This document shows positions 23,878 to 32,824 of a stretch of 64,000 nt of DNA, in pieces. Position 1 is the stretch's first letter; each line of letters opens with the position of its first letter. This DNA comes from Paenibacillus sp. 32352 (lineage in GTDB: Bacteria > Bacillota > Bacilli > Paenibacillales > NBRC-103111), in the NCBI RefSeq assembly GCF_002042965.1, contig NZ_MZNT01000001.1:620001-684000 (forward strand), read 5' to 3'. Both the position numbers and the translations under genes were made by a program. The notes beneath the pieces were generated by a model. The model was given only the letters and a program-made list of their open reading frames with translations. It ran no database searches and was not told where the DNA came from.

Positions 23878-24363
23878 ATGATTATCCGTAACGCAGTTAT
23901 TGAAGATGTTCCTTCTATTCTTACCATTTATAACGAGGCCATCCTGAACACCGTGGCAACCTTCGATACGGTTCCGCGTACTTTGGAGCAGCAGGAGACC
24001 TGGTTCAAGCAGCATGGCGATCGTTACCCGATTATCGTGGCAGAGCTGGGAGGGACGGTTGTAGGCTGGGCATCCCTTAACGCTTATTCGGATCGTCTGG
24101 CGTATGCTCGCACCTCTGAATTGTCCCTGTATATTCACCATGATTTTCGTGGGCAAGGCATTGGGAAGCAGCTGATGGAGAAGGTGCTTGAGGCCGGCAA
24201 ACAGGCAGGGCTGCATACCGTCCTGTCCCGGATAGTGGAGGGCAATGACAGCAGCATTTACATTCACCGTACATACGGCTTCGACTATATCGGTGTCATG
24301 CGTGAAGTAGGCTTCAAATTCGATAAAATGCTGGACGTTATTCTTATGCAAAAAATGCTGTGA
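23878..24363 (+). CDS. GNAT acetyltransferase, phosphinothricin-acetyltransferase-like
   Basis: A 161-residue GNAT N-acetyltransferase resembling the PAT/YwnH group that acetylates phosphinothricin, methionine sulfone or related amines. The N-terminal IRNAVIEDVPSILTIYNEAI and TFDTVPRTLEQQETWF patterns are typical of this subgroup. The acetyl-CoA loop is HHDFRGQGIGKQLM (about 88-101), then HRTYGFDYIGVMREVGFKF. ATG 23878 has GGAGAGG about 14 bases upstream, which is long. It is monocistronic between two terminators. The real substrate is not predictable. Confidence 0.88.
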   Translation: MIIRNAVIEDVPSILTIYNEAILNTVATFDTVPRTLEQQETWFKQHGDRYPIIVAELGGTVVGWASLNAYSDRLAYARTSELSLYIHHDFRGQGIGKQLMEKVLEAGKQAGLHTVLSRIVEGNDSSIYIHRTYGFDYIGVMREVGFKFDKMLDVILMQKML

Positions 24364-24371
24364 TCGTTCAT

Positions 24372-24399
24372 AAAGCCGCCGTTGGGCGGCTTTTTTTGC
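24372..24399 (+). terminator. Terminator after the GNAT gene
   Basis: AAAGCCGCC pairs with GGCGGCTTT across GTTG, followed by TTTTT. Nine bases past the stop. Confidence 0.92.
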
Positions 24400-24905
24400 T
24401 TTGTACAACGGCTGTAGGGGGCTTGTACCGGCGGAGTACATTAGCAAACATTCAAATTAATCGTATTACCCGCTATTGTTTATCTAATGGAAGGCTCCCC
24501 TCCTGCATGTTATCCGGCAGCGAGCTTGGTATGAACAGACAGAGTAGTTGGAAAGGTCATGCTCAGGAAAAAGGTTGGTCGTCTGAAAAAAGTTGGTTGT
24601 CATTAGCCTTCTGTTAGGTTACAAAGTAAGTAGCTTACCTGGGTGCAAATGGCGGTTTTTCCCAGGATGCAGGTGGAGCTTGTCGGAGAAATCCGTTCCG
24701 CTGTATAATGACTACACCGATAGGGCGGAAATACCCGGACAACCCGTTTTTGTTCGACGAACGAAAGGCGGGTTGATTTATTTTCACATTTCGGGCGAAG
24801 CAGTTAGGGTTCACATTGGCTTTCTTGGTTCAAGAAAGATGTGTACGCCGGCTTGATCCTATAGAAGCACTTATCCCATTAATCGTGTAAGGAGTTCATA
24901 GGCGT
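24400..24905 (+). promoter_or_regulatory. Regulatory region of the AraC-type regulator, with GTTGGTC half-sites
   Basis: About 500 bp without a gene. Two half-sites, GTTGGTC (24574-24580) and GTTGGTT (24592-24598), are 18 bp apart. The second overlaps a possible -35 TTGTCA (24597-24602) with TACAAA 17 bases on. A second, better-looking promoter is TTGTCG (24680-24685), 18 bases, TATAAT (24704-24709). Its leader contains a hairpin CAACCCG/CGGGTTG (about 24738-24777). Half-site spacing equals that before the binding-protein gene at 27548. Confidence 0.6.
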
Positions 24906-27143
24906 ATGGAAAAGACCTGGTATAATCGATTGCTGATGTCGTATTTTCCGATCTTGTTCATCACCGTTAGTATCATTATTTTTGTATCCGTTTCCATGAT
25001 GAGCGAAATTTCCATTAAGGAGACCGAGAAGGCCAATCGGATTTTTGCCAAATATGTGATTGATTCTATGGAAACCTCGCTGAAGGCAGTGGAGCGGGTT
25101 ATTTTGGAGGAAGCGGGGAACAGCGACGCCTTCTATGATTTTTTCGAGATGAAGAACAAATCGGAGGGGGGAATGGTTTACTACGAGACGTCCAAGGAGC
25201 TGCATAAAATTCTTGACGATAACCCGATGATTCAATCGATTTATTTGTATCGCGCTCAGGATCAGTTGGTGCTGACGACCAATGCGATTCAGCAGCTGGA
25301 TAACTTCCAGGACAAGGAATTCGTCGAGGAATCCTTCGGCAATCCGAATAATACGGGGTGGTCCTCCGTTCGCATGTATTCCGGCCTCAGCCTGCAGCCT
25401 AAGGAGAAAGTCATTTCCATAAGCAAAAAGGCGCTGCTGCCTTTCGGCAATCAGGGCATTATCGTGGTCAACGTCAGGGTCAGCTCGCTTCTGCGCATCG
25501 TGGACGAAATGATCAACGCGGATATTACCTTCATGGATATTAGGGATGCAGGGGGGCAGCGGGTATATCCGGTCGAGCTTGAGGAAGACAAGTCGCTCTC
25601 GGCACAAGGAAGTGTCATAACGGATATTCATTCCGATGTCATCGGCTGGAATTTCGTCAGCGGCATTAAGGGAGGACGCATGTTCAACTGGGTCTCGGCC
25701 ATCTCCCATATTTGGCTTGGCATCGGCATAGCGACCGTGCTGTTCAGCATTATCTATACCCTGTATGTAACACGCCGGAATTACAAGCCGATCGAAGGCA
25801 TCATGCAGCAGATCAACAAATACCAGAGCCGCAGTGCGCCTAGAGGAAAAGGCGGCGACGAATTCTCGTTTATCGGCAAAGTGCTGGACAGTTTGATGGA
25901 GCAAACCAACCGTTACGAGAAGCAGTATCAGGAGGATTTGATCATTAGGCGCAAGCAGTTTTTCCTGGAATGGATTGGTGGACAGTCTCCGATGAGCCGG
26001 CAGGAATGGGCTGCCCATATGAACCGGTACAAGCTGCCGAGTTCTTATACTAGACTGATTGTTTGTGTCGCAGAAATCGACGGATTCCCGAATTTCCAGC
26101 AAAGCTACAGTGTGACCGACCAGAACCTGCTCAAATTTGCTTTGACCAATGTCGCCCAGGAGCTGGCGGATTCCGAATGGCTGACGGTCTGGGCGGAGTG
26201 GATATCCGACAAACGGCTGTCGATTCTGCTCATGCTGCATACGGAGGAGGACGCGAAGCTCGAGGGCGTGAGCGATTTGCTTGACCGCTTTCGGACTTGG
26301 GTGGCCGTGAATTTGAAGTTCTCCTTAACCGTCGGTGTCGGAAGGAGCACGGAGCAGTTAACGGAGGTATGTAATTCCTTCGAGGAGGCGGTCACAGCAC
26401 TCCAATATAAAATGTCGCTCGGCAACAATCAGGTCATCCGTTATGAAGAAATAGCGGCGGCCGGCTCCGGAGATACTCATAAATATTTTCAGCTGATGGA
26501 TGCAATGTGCCAGGAATTTCGAATCTCCGACAGCAGCTGGCAGCTTCATGTTGACCAGTTCGCAGAGTATTTGGAGCAGGATGTGCTGAAGGGAGCGGAG
26601 ATCCACCATTTGCTGCAATATGGGGTTCGGCTGCTTGAGCGCACATTGGAGGGATTGTCGTCCGATATTATCGAATACTGGAGGCAGCATGTTCTTCCCC
26701 GGCTCACAGAGGCGCTGGATACTTCAGAGACAACAGAAGAGCTTCTTCCGATCGTCGTCTCCTCGCTTAAGCAGCTGCACGGACAATACGTATCCCTTCG
26801 GGATGCCAAAAATCATCATCAGCTGGCAAGCGACATTCGGCATTATATTGAAGACAACTATGCCAATCCGGACTTATCGCTGAATCTGATCTCGGACCAA
26901 TTTAATGTGAACGGCAAATATTGCAGCCATTTGTTCAAGGAAGTGTACGGAATGAAATTCGTAGATTTTCTCATGAATTTACGGATGGAGCAGGCCAAGA
27001 AGCTGCTATTGCAAACCGAGCTGCCCTTGCAGGATATTTCGGAGAAAGTAGGGTATACCCATTCGATTTCATTCGGACGCACCTTCAAGAAGGTCGTCGG
27101 CGTCACTCCCGGGGATTACCGCAAATATATGCAAGCCGAGTAA
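24906..27143 (+). CDS. Membrane-bound AraC-type sensor-regulator
   Basis: A 745-residue one-component regulator. A transmembrane helix at about 10-32 and another at about 270-292 flank an extracellular Cache-like sensor domain. A cytoplasmic linker and a ~300-residue middle domain follow. The C-terminal ~100 residues are a two-HTH AraC domain: SLNLISDQFNVNGKYCSHLF, then DISEKVGYTHSISFGRTFKK and TPGDYRKY. This type, common in Paenibacillus, usually sits beside LplABC-type sugar transporters and controls them in response to the extracellular sugar. The seven-gene run starting at 27548 is the evident target. ATG 24906 has AAGGAG 11 bases upstream. Confidence 0.88.
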   Translation: MEKTWYNRLLMSYFPILFITVSIIIFVSVSMMSEISIKETEKANRIFAKYVIDSMETSLKAVERVILEEAGNSDAFYDFFEMKNKSEGGMVYYETSKELHKILDDNPMIQSIYLYRAQDQLVLTTNAIQQLDNFQDKEFVEESFGNPNNTGWSSVRMYSGLSLQPKEKVISISKKALLPFGNQGIIVVNVRVSSLLRIVDEMINADITFMDIRDAGGQRVYPVELEEDKSLSAQGSVITDIHSDVIGWNFVSGIKGGRMFNWVSAISHIWLGIGIATVLFSIIYTLYVTRRNYKPIEGIMQQINKYQSRSAPRGKGGDEFSFIGKVLDSLMEQTNRYEKQYQEDLIIRRKQFFLEWIGGQSPMSRQEWAAHMNRYKLPSSYTRLIVCVAEIDGFPNFQQSYSVTDQNLLKFALTNVAQELADSEWLTVWAEWISDKRLSILLMLHTEEDAKLEGVSDLLDRFRTWVAVNLKFSLTVGVGRSTEQLTEVCNSFEEAVTALQYKMSLGNNQVIRYEEIAAAGSGDTHKYFQLMDAMCQEFRISDSSWQLHVDQFAEYLEQDVLKGAEIHHLLQYGVRLLERTLEGLSSDIIEYWRQHVLPRLTEALDTSETTEELLPIVVSSLKQLHGQYVSLRDAKNHHQLASDIRHYIEDNYANPDLSLNLISDQFNVNGKYCSHLFKEVYGMKFVDFLMNLRMEQAKKLLLQTELPLQDISEKVGYTHSISFGRTFKKVVGVTPGDYRKYMQAE

Positions 27144-27150
27144 GGTGCGG

Positions 27151-27187
27151 AAGGCTCCCATGGTCAGCATGAGGAGCTTTCTTTAGT
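27151..27187 (+). terminator. Terminator after the AraC-type regulator
   Basis: AAGGCTCC (27151-27158) pairs with GGAGCTTT (27173-27180), followed by CTTTAGTTTT. Confidence 0.75.
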
Positions 27188-27325
27188 TTTATACGCTGGT
27201 GAAGACGGCGGCTCGTCTATGCGATCCCAATAGGATTGTAAGCGGCTTAACGGAAGAAAGCTCCAATGGAGAGAGGCTTGAGAAATCCGCACGGGAGTAA
27301 GGAAGAGAGCACTTCGCAGAGAAAA

Positions 27326-27433
27326 GTTGGTCATAAGAAATCGGTTGGTCGTCAGGAATCAAGCGCTATCTGACAATCGGTTTATGCGGAAGAATCATGT
27401 TGGTTGACCCTTAGCCAGGGCGACCTGTATAAC
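27326..27433 (+). promoter_or_regulatory. Promoter region of the polysaccharide-utilisation operon with AraC-type half-sites
   Basis: GTTGGTC at 27326-27332 and 27344-27350 (18 bp apart), and GTTGGTT at 27399-27405 overlapping a -35 TTGACC (27404-27409). An 18-base spacer leads to TATAAC (27428-27433). The gap 27188-27547 contains no gene. Binding by the upstream AraC-type protein is inferred from the identical arrangement before its own gene. Confidence 0.62.
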
Positions 27434-27547
27434 TTGAATTACATCCCGCCGGTCCTCCAATCGGGCGAAGCAAGTGCAAGACAGATATATCTAGGGGGAC
27501 ATGAAGGATATCTTAACGAAGCTCAGATGTAGAGGAGATGAATCACC

Positions 27548-29146
27548 TTGAAAAAGAAAGCGCTTAAACGAAACGCGGCATCCACATTGGCGGCAGTTAC
27601 GGCATTCGGTTTATTGGTCGGTTGTACCAGCAACGGGGGTCAAACGCAATCAGGCTCGGCGGGAAGCGGCGGCAGCGGCTCTAAAGAGCAAGTGACTTTG
27701 AAGGTCGAAGTGTTCGACCGCGGCAATTCGCCGGCGGGTATGACCGTAACGAACAATTTGGTGACCAAATGGGTGCAGGAAGCGTTCGGCAATCCCAATA
27801 ACATTAAATTGGAATTCGTCCCTGTCCCCCGGGCTCAGGAAGTAGATAAGCTGAACGTTTTGATGGCGAGCGGGGATGCTCCGGATATTGTGTTCACCTA
27901 CGACCCGAATCTTGTATACAAATATGTGCAGCAGGGCGGCTTGATGGATCTGGGTAAATTGCTAGATGCAGGCGGCGCCAATCTGAAAAGCTATCTCGGT
28001 GAAGATACGCTGAATTACGGCAAATTTGACGGTAAGCAGTACGCTATCCCGGCCAAACGCGTGTATTTGGGCAAGTATTCCTCGATGATCCGGCAAGACT
28101 GGCTCGACAAGCTGGGTCTGCCGGTTCCGAAAACGACCGAGGAAGTATATAACACGCTGAAGGCATTCAAAGAGAAAAGTCCGGGCGGCAGCGGTACCAT
28201 ACCGTTAGGCTTCTCGCTGGCGCCGGCCTCCTATGAACCGATCATCTGGCCGTTTATTAAGAAAACGTCCGAGGAAGAACGCTATACGCTGATGCAGCTG
28301 CTGGGTTCGGGCGATAAGCCGACGCTGATGCCTGGACATAAGGAAGGCGTCAAATTCCTTAACAAGCTGTACAATGAGGGACTGATCTCGCCGGATTTCG
28401 CACTGGATAAAGATAAGAAGAAGCTGCAGCAGGACGTAATGACGGGCAAAGTAGGCTTGTACGCGGAGGACGCAGGGCAAAGCTACGGCACCGCCCCTGA
28501 AGTGGTAGGCATCCTGCAGAAGAACGTGCAAGGAGCCAAGATTACGCCTATCGATCCTTATACCAACGAGGAAGGCAAGCACTCCAAGCCTGCGTATCAA
28601 CCGGCCGGGATGTATATCATGATTCCGAAGTCGAGCAAGAACGGCGAAGCGGCCATGAAATATTTGAACTGGATGGCGCAGAAGGATGTCCTGAACCGCC
28701 TTACTAACGGTGAGGAAGGGAAGAACTATACGCTTCAGGACGGACTTCCTATTCTGAAGGACGATGAAGCTACCAAAAATCTGCTGTATAACGCCGGAGA
28801 TATGAGGCTGGTATCGAACGGATTGGATCTCGGCGACAAAACCAAAAACTTAAAAGCGATGGCGCTTGCGGCACCTGAGGCCTATCGTGCGGATGCAGCT
28901 ATATCCTTCCAGAACGGATTGGCTGACGGGATCGCTCCGCTTCGCTTCGACCGTCCTATTCAAGCCGAGGTCAAGTACGGAAAAGTACTGCTGGACAAAT
29001 ACGAAGAAATGCTTGTCAAATGCATGATGGCCAAGCCGGAGGATTTTGACAAGGTTTACGACGCGATGCTGAAGGACTATATGTCCAGTGGCGGCGATGA
29101 AATCAAGAAAGAACGGACGGAAGCCTACAAATCGATGAAAAAGTAA
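27548..29146 (+). CDS. LplA-type extracellular sugar-binding lipoprotein
   Basis: A 532-residue lipoprotein, the size of the large LplA/AlgQ-like oligosaccharide-binding proteins of Paenibacillus. The signal peptide ends LLVGCTS (Cys26), followed by a G/S-rich linker. The mature domain has VTLKVEVFDRGNSPAGM, LNVLMASGDAPDIVFTYD, QDWLDKLGLPVPKTTEEVYN and YIMIPKSSKNGEAAMKYLNW. TTG 27548 follows GAGGAGATG. It begins the carbohydrate operon and should deliver substrate to the two permeases that follow. The ligand is probably an oligosaccharide released by a wall- or host-polymer lyase, judged from the enzymes downstream. Confidence 0.92.
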   Translation: MKKKALKRNAASTLAAVTAFGLLVGCTSNGGQTQSGSAGSGGSGSKEQVTLKVEVFDRGNSPAGMTVTNNLVTKWVQEAFGNPNNIKLEFVPVPRAQEVDKLNVLMASGDAPDIVFTYDPNLVYKYVQQGGLMDLGKLLDAGGANLKSYLGEDTLNYGKFDGKQYAIPAKRVYLGKYSSMIRQDWLDKLGLPVPKTTEEVYNTLKAFKEKSPGGSGTIPLGFSLAPASYEPIIWPFIKKTSEEERYTLMQLLGSGDKPTLMPGHKEGVKFLNKLYNEGLISPDFALDKDKKKLQQDVMTGKVGLYAEDAGQSYGTAPEVVGILQKNVQGAKITPIDPYTNEEGKHSKPAYQPAGMYIMIPKSSKNGEAAMKYLNWMAQKDVLNRLTNGEEGKNYTLQDGLPILKDDEATKNLLYNAGDMRLVSNGLDLGDKTKNLKAMALAAPEAYRADAAISFQNGLADGIAPLRFDRPIQAEVKYGKVLLDKYEEMLVKCMMAKPEDFDKVYDAMLKDYMSSGGDEIKKERTEAYKSMKK

Positions 29147-29259
29147 ACAACTTGGAAAATCCCTTGACTGGAAAAGCAAATAGATAGAACCCGGGAGGGG
29201 GCTCCGGCTCCCTTCCAAACGGGTTCGCAAGCAAACGGTTAGATGAGGCAGGAGGAGGC

Positions 29260-30174
29260 TTGAGAGAAGTGCGAGGTGCAGGAACTTATTTAAATCGTTA
29301 TTGGCAGCTGTATGCCATGCTGATGCTGCCTATTGCTTACTTCCTTGTATTTAAGTACGGCCCGATGTACGGTGTGACGATTGCGTTCAAGGATTTCAAC
29401 TTGTTTCAGGGCATCAACAAGAGCCCGTGGATCGGCTTGGATACGTTTGGCGAAATTTTCAAAATGGACGCGTTCTATGTTGCGCTGCGAAACACTTTTA
29501 TGCTTAATTTTTTGGATTTGATCTTTTCGTTCCCCGCCCCGATTTTGCTGGCGCTGATGCTTAACGAGCTGGGCAGAGCCTGGTTCAAGAAGCTTTCCCA
29601 GACGATCCTGTACTTGCCGCATTTTATCTCCTGGGTTATTATCGGCGGCATTGTGTATCAGGCATTTTCTACGAACTCGGGTGTGGTTAACCATCTTCTC
29701 GGAAACATCGGAATCGGTCCGATTCCGTTTCTATCGGATAAATACTACTGGCTTGTTACGTACTTGGGCACAGGGATCTGGCAGAGCGCCGGATGGGGCA
29801 CAATCATTTATTTGGCTGCTTTGACTGCCATCAACAAGGAGCTGTATGAAGCTGCTGATGTAGATGGAGCGGGACGGTTTGCAAAAATTTGGAACATTAC
29901 CCTCCCGGGGATTCGATCTACGATCATCGTGCTGCTTATTTTGAAGCTGGGGGAAATGGTGCAGATCGGCTTTGACCGTCCTTTTGTTATCGGCAATGTG
30001 ACGGTGGCGGAATTTTCCCAGGTGCTTAGCACGTTCGTATACAAAATCGGGATGCAGACAGGGGAATATTCCGTTGCTACGGCGGTCGGCTTCTTCCAGG
30101 CTGTCGTGGGGCTGGTGTTCATTCTGACCTCCAATTACATCTCCAAGAAAACAACTGACGAAGGCATTCTGTAG
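29260..30174 (+). CDS. LplB-type sugar ABC permease
   Basis: A 304-residue permease with six helices. The N-terminal signature YAMLMLPIAYFLVFKYGPMY and GVTIAFKDFN is diagnostic of LplB-like permeases, and the EAA loop is LYEAADVDGAGRFAKIWNIT. TTG 29260 is preceded by GGAGGAGG; GTG 29269 is a possible alternative. It is 113 bases after the binding-protein gene, with no terminator in between. No ATPase is encoded in the operon, so a shared MsmX-type ATPase is expected. Confidence 0.92.
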   Translation: MREVRGAGTYLNRYWQLYAMLMLPIAYFLVFKYGPMYGVTIAFKDFNLFQGINKSPWIGLDTFGEIFKMDAFYVALRNTFMLNFLDLIFSFPAPILLALMLNELGRAWFKKLSQTILYLPHFISWVIIGGIVYQAFSTNSGVVNHLLGNIGIGPIPFLSDKYYWLVTYLGTGIWQSAGWGTIIYLAALTAINKELYEAADVDGAGRFAKIWNITLPGIRSTIIVLLILKLGEMVQIGFDRPFVIGNVTVAEFSQVLSTFVYKIGMQTGEYSVATAVGFFQAVVGLVFILTSNYISKKTTDEGIL

Positions 30175-30206
30175 CCTTTTCCTCGTACAGAGAAAGGAGT
30201 ACGTTT

Positions 30207-31079
30207 ATGAACACGAAAATGGGCAATCGCCTGTTCGATGGAGTCAATACGGCGCTGCTGCTGGTCGCTCTGATCCTATGTCTGGCCCCCTTTCTGCATA
30301 TCCTGTCAATATCTCTCAGCTCCAACAAGCCGATTATGTCGGGAGATGTGACGATTTTTCCGGTTGATCTGAATTGGGAGGCGTACAACCGGGTACTGGC
30401 TGATGCGGCGATGATCCGCTCTCTGGGCCTGTCGGTCGGACTTACGGTGCTGTTCACCGTTCTGTGCATGGTTATGACCATCTTTGCGGCCTACCCTTTA
30501 ACCAAGACAGAGCTTAAGGGTCGCAAGGTGTTCATGTATATGATCGTATTTACGATGTTTTTCAGCGGAGGGATCATCCCCGAATACATTCTGGTGAAGG
30601 AGCTTCATCTGGTCAATACCATTTGGTCGCTGATTTTGCCGCTGCTGGTAAATCCGTTCTACCTTATTATATTAATCACGTTTTTTAACGGCATTCCCAA
30701 GAGCTTGGAGGAGTCGGCGGAGCTGGACGGAAGCTCTCATTTCGGAACGCTGATCCGGATTATTCTGCCTTTGTCGATGCCTGCCATTGCAACGCTAAGT
30801 TTGTTCTATGCGGTCAACCGCTGGAACGGCTTTATGGACTCGTTATTTTACATCACCGACCCGAACCTGTATCCGCTTCAGCTGAAGCTGTATCAGATGA
30901 TTATGAACAGCATGATGACCGATCAGATGCAGATGGAGGGCGCGCAGATCGTGCAAATTTTGCCGGAGAGCCTGAAGGCTGCCAGCATTGTGGTGGCGAC
31001 GCTGCCTATTCTGGTCGTGTATCCGTGGCTGCAGCGGTATTTTGTGTCCGGGATTATGCTTGGCTCGGTCAAAGGATAA
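30207..31079 (+). CDS. LplC-type sugar ABC permease
   Basis: A 290-residue second permease of the importer. The N-terminal FDGVNTALLLVALILCLAPFLHILSIS segment, read in pieces, and SSNKPIMSGDVTIFPVDLNW are typical of LplC/YtcP-type proteins. The EAA loop is LEESAELDGSSHFGTLIRII, with SAELD in place of AAxxD. The C-terminus YFVSGIMLGSVKG is characteristic. ATG 30207 follows AAAGGAG. It pairs with the LplB-type permease in one complex. Confidence 0.92.
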   Translation: MNTKMGNRLFDGVNTALLLVALILCLAPFLHILSISLSSNKPIMSGDVTIFPVDLNWEAYNRVLADAAMIRSLGLSVGLTVLFTVLCMVMTIFAAYPLTKTELKGRKVFMYMIVFTMFFSGGIIPEYILVKELHLVNTIWSLILPLLVNPFYLIILITFFNGIPKSLEESAELDGSSHFGTLIRIILPLSMPAIATLSLFYAVNRWNGFMDSLFYITDPNLYPLQLKLYQMIMNSMMTDQMQMEGAQIVQILPESLKAASIVVATLPILVVYPWLQRYFVSGIMLGSVKG

Positions 31080-31181
31080 GCGCCGGTTATTAGGGCAACG
31101 AATACTGCGGAAAGTATTGCGGGAAGAGTAAGTTCTTACAGAGATCGTTCGTTAGGTAATACACAATGGAGGGGAGCAGAA

Positions 31182-32129
31182 ATGCTGGATAAGGGAGAAT
31201 ACTCGTTTTCGACCTGCTGGAATATTAAGCGGCACATGGTCGGAAGGGAGATGGTGGAGGAGATCCGGTCACTCGGATTTCGTTATGTCGAGCTGAACTA
31301 TAATGTGACCGACGAGCTTATGACTACGATTGAACCGATGATTGAAAAAGGGGAAATTGGAGTATCCAGCGTGCACAACGTGTTTCCTCATATTGCCGAC
31401 AAGGATTATGATACCGATTCGGTCATGCTCGGCTTCGACGACGAGGCGAAGCGGGAACGGTCCGTTGAGCTGCTGATCCGGTCAATGGAATATGCTCACC
31501 GGTACGGGGCCAAAGCGGTCGTAGTCCATCCGGGAGAGGTTCCGTTCGAGTACAACATAGACTCCGAGCTGAAGAAGGTCTATCGCGAGGAAGGCAAGGA
31601 GTCGGCGGCGTACCGTGGGCTGTGGGCGCAGATGCTGGAGCGGAGGGAGAGGCTCAGCCCGATTTATACGAAGCGGATTCAGGAAAGTCTGGAGAAGGCG
31701 AGCGAGCATGCCGCACAACGGGGCTGGAACGTCGCCATTGGCATAGAGACGCGTTCGCGCTGCTATCAGATGCCGACGCTGATGGAGGCGAAGACGATCT
31801 GTGATAGCCTGCAGGGAGCGCCTGTCTATCTGTGGTACGATATCGGTCATGCGACCATGATGGAGCGGATGGGCTTGTATGATAACGCCGCCGAGCTGGA
31901 GCAGGTTAAGCGCTATATCTACGGCGTCCATATTCATGAGACGCTGGAGCTGTCCGACCATTGGTGTCCCTATGTGCACAGCAACGATCTTACAGGCTTT
32001 GACCGTTTCCTGGGGGCTATCGAACAGGCGAAGGTGAAGGTGTATGAGCTGAAAGCCGCTTGCCAGCCGGGCGAAATCGGGGAAAGCCACCGGATTATTA
32101 CCGGCAAGCTGGATGGTTTGAGAGGGTAG
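31182..32129 (+). CDS. Sugar phosphate isomerase/epimerase-like TIM-barrel protein
   Basis: A 315-residue protein of the xylose-isomerase-like TIM-barrel (AP-endonuclease family 2) superfamily. Probable metal ligands are visible in VVHPGE, AIGIET, YDIGHA and GVHIHE, the usual E/D/H/E arrangement. Members include sugar isomerases, epimerases and inosose dehydratases. ATG 31182 follows GGAGGGG. A ~100-bp gap separates it from the transporter, without a terminator. It probably converts an imported uronic acid or sugar derivative, but the reaction cannot be fixed. Confidence 0.8.
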   Translation: MLDKGEYSFSTCWNIKRHMVGREMVEEIRSLGFRYVELNYNVTDELMTTIEPMIEKGEIGVSSVHNVFPHIADKDYDTDSVMLGFDDEAKRERSVELLIRSMEYAHRYGAKAVVVHPGEVPFEYNIDSELKKVYREEGKESAAYRGLWAQMLERRERLSPIYTKRIQESLEKASEHAAQRGWNVAIGIETRSRCYQMPTLMEAKTICDSLQGAPVYLWYDIGHATMMERMGLYDNAAELEQVKRYIYGVHIHETLELSDHWCPYVHSNDLTGFDRFLGAIEQAKVKVYELKAACQPGEIGESHRIITGKLDGLRG

Positions 32130-32141
32130 GTGGGAGATTTC

Positions 32142-32801
32142 ATGGACCGCGAGCTGGCTCTGAAATATGCGCCTGTGCTGTATTTCGATCATCGGGAGCC
32201 GTTTTATCCGGTTAGAGTAGGAGTAACTGTATTTCGGGAGCCGGGGGAATCCCCGTCATTTCGCAGAAAAATACGGTTCACGAATGATACAGCCTGCGTA
32301 ATCGAATATGCCATTTACTGGGACTACGATATTCAGCATTTGTACGAGCTCGAGCATGTATGGATTTATGTGGGGCAGGATGGGGAGGTCGCGGATGCGG
32401 AAGCCAGCTTCCACGGCAAATATTTGAAATCGCTGCTGCCTGGGCGAAGTAATGTCGAGGGGACGCAGGTCCGGCTGTATTCTCAGCCGGGCAAGCATGC
32501 CTTTTCGCCGCTGCCCGAGCTGTTCGAGCTCTTGCCGGGCATGCGGTCGTCGGTGAATGAAGACGCCGGCATCGACGGCCTGACGGTACCAGAGATGTTC
32601 TGTAGCCGGGTTGCTGCGGATGCGGCGATCCATTGGCTGGTCGAGCGGCATTTGCGTTCGCTGGCATTTGAGCCGTCGATGCAGTTCGAAGCGTATCACA
32701 TCCCTGATGGGCTGTTCGTAGATTGGGCTGACTTGGCAGAGGAAATCCCGGTTCGCATAGAACGGGAATTGGAACGCCTAAGAGCAAAGTACTTAGCATG
32801 A
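32142..32801 (+). CDS. Uncharacterised protein of the carbohydrate operon (219 aa)
   Basis: I cannot assign a family with confidence. The N-terminus LALKYAPVLYFDHREPFYPV and the central WDYDIQHLYELEHVWIYVG followed by EASFHGKY faintly resemble Vps62/DUF946-type domains, which share a YAP-x(n)-E-x-x-x-P start and an E-H-x-x-V-Y core. The H-x-x-x-E-x-E-H cluster (HLYELEH) could bind metal. No signal peptide or membrane helix is visible, so it is cytoplasmic. ATG 32142 has AGGTGGGAG just upstream and lies 12 bases after the epimerase stop. Its place between epimerase and lyase-like enzyme implies a role in the same sugar pathway. Confidence 0.65.
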   Translation: MDRELALKYAPVLYFDHREPFYPVRVGVTVFREPGESPSFRRKIRFTNDTACVIEYAIYWDYDIQHLYELEHVWIYVGQDGEVADAEASFHGKYLKSLLPGRSNVEGTQVRLYSQPGKHAFSPLPELFELLPGMRSSVNEDAGIDGLTVPEMFCSRVAADAAIHWLVERHLRSLAFEPSMQFEAYHIPDGLFVDWADLAEEIPVRIERELERLRAKYLA

Positions 32802-32824
32802 TGTAACCAGAAGAGGAGAGAGCC

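Noticed and set aside
24360..24856. Two frames of about 85 codons in the gap before the AraC-type regulator
   Set aside because: No ribosome sites, cysteine/arginine-rich shadow-like composition, and they cover the terminator, half-sites and promoter.
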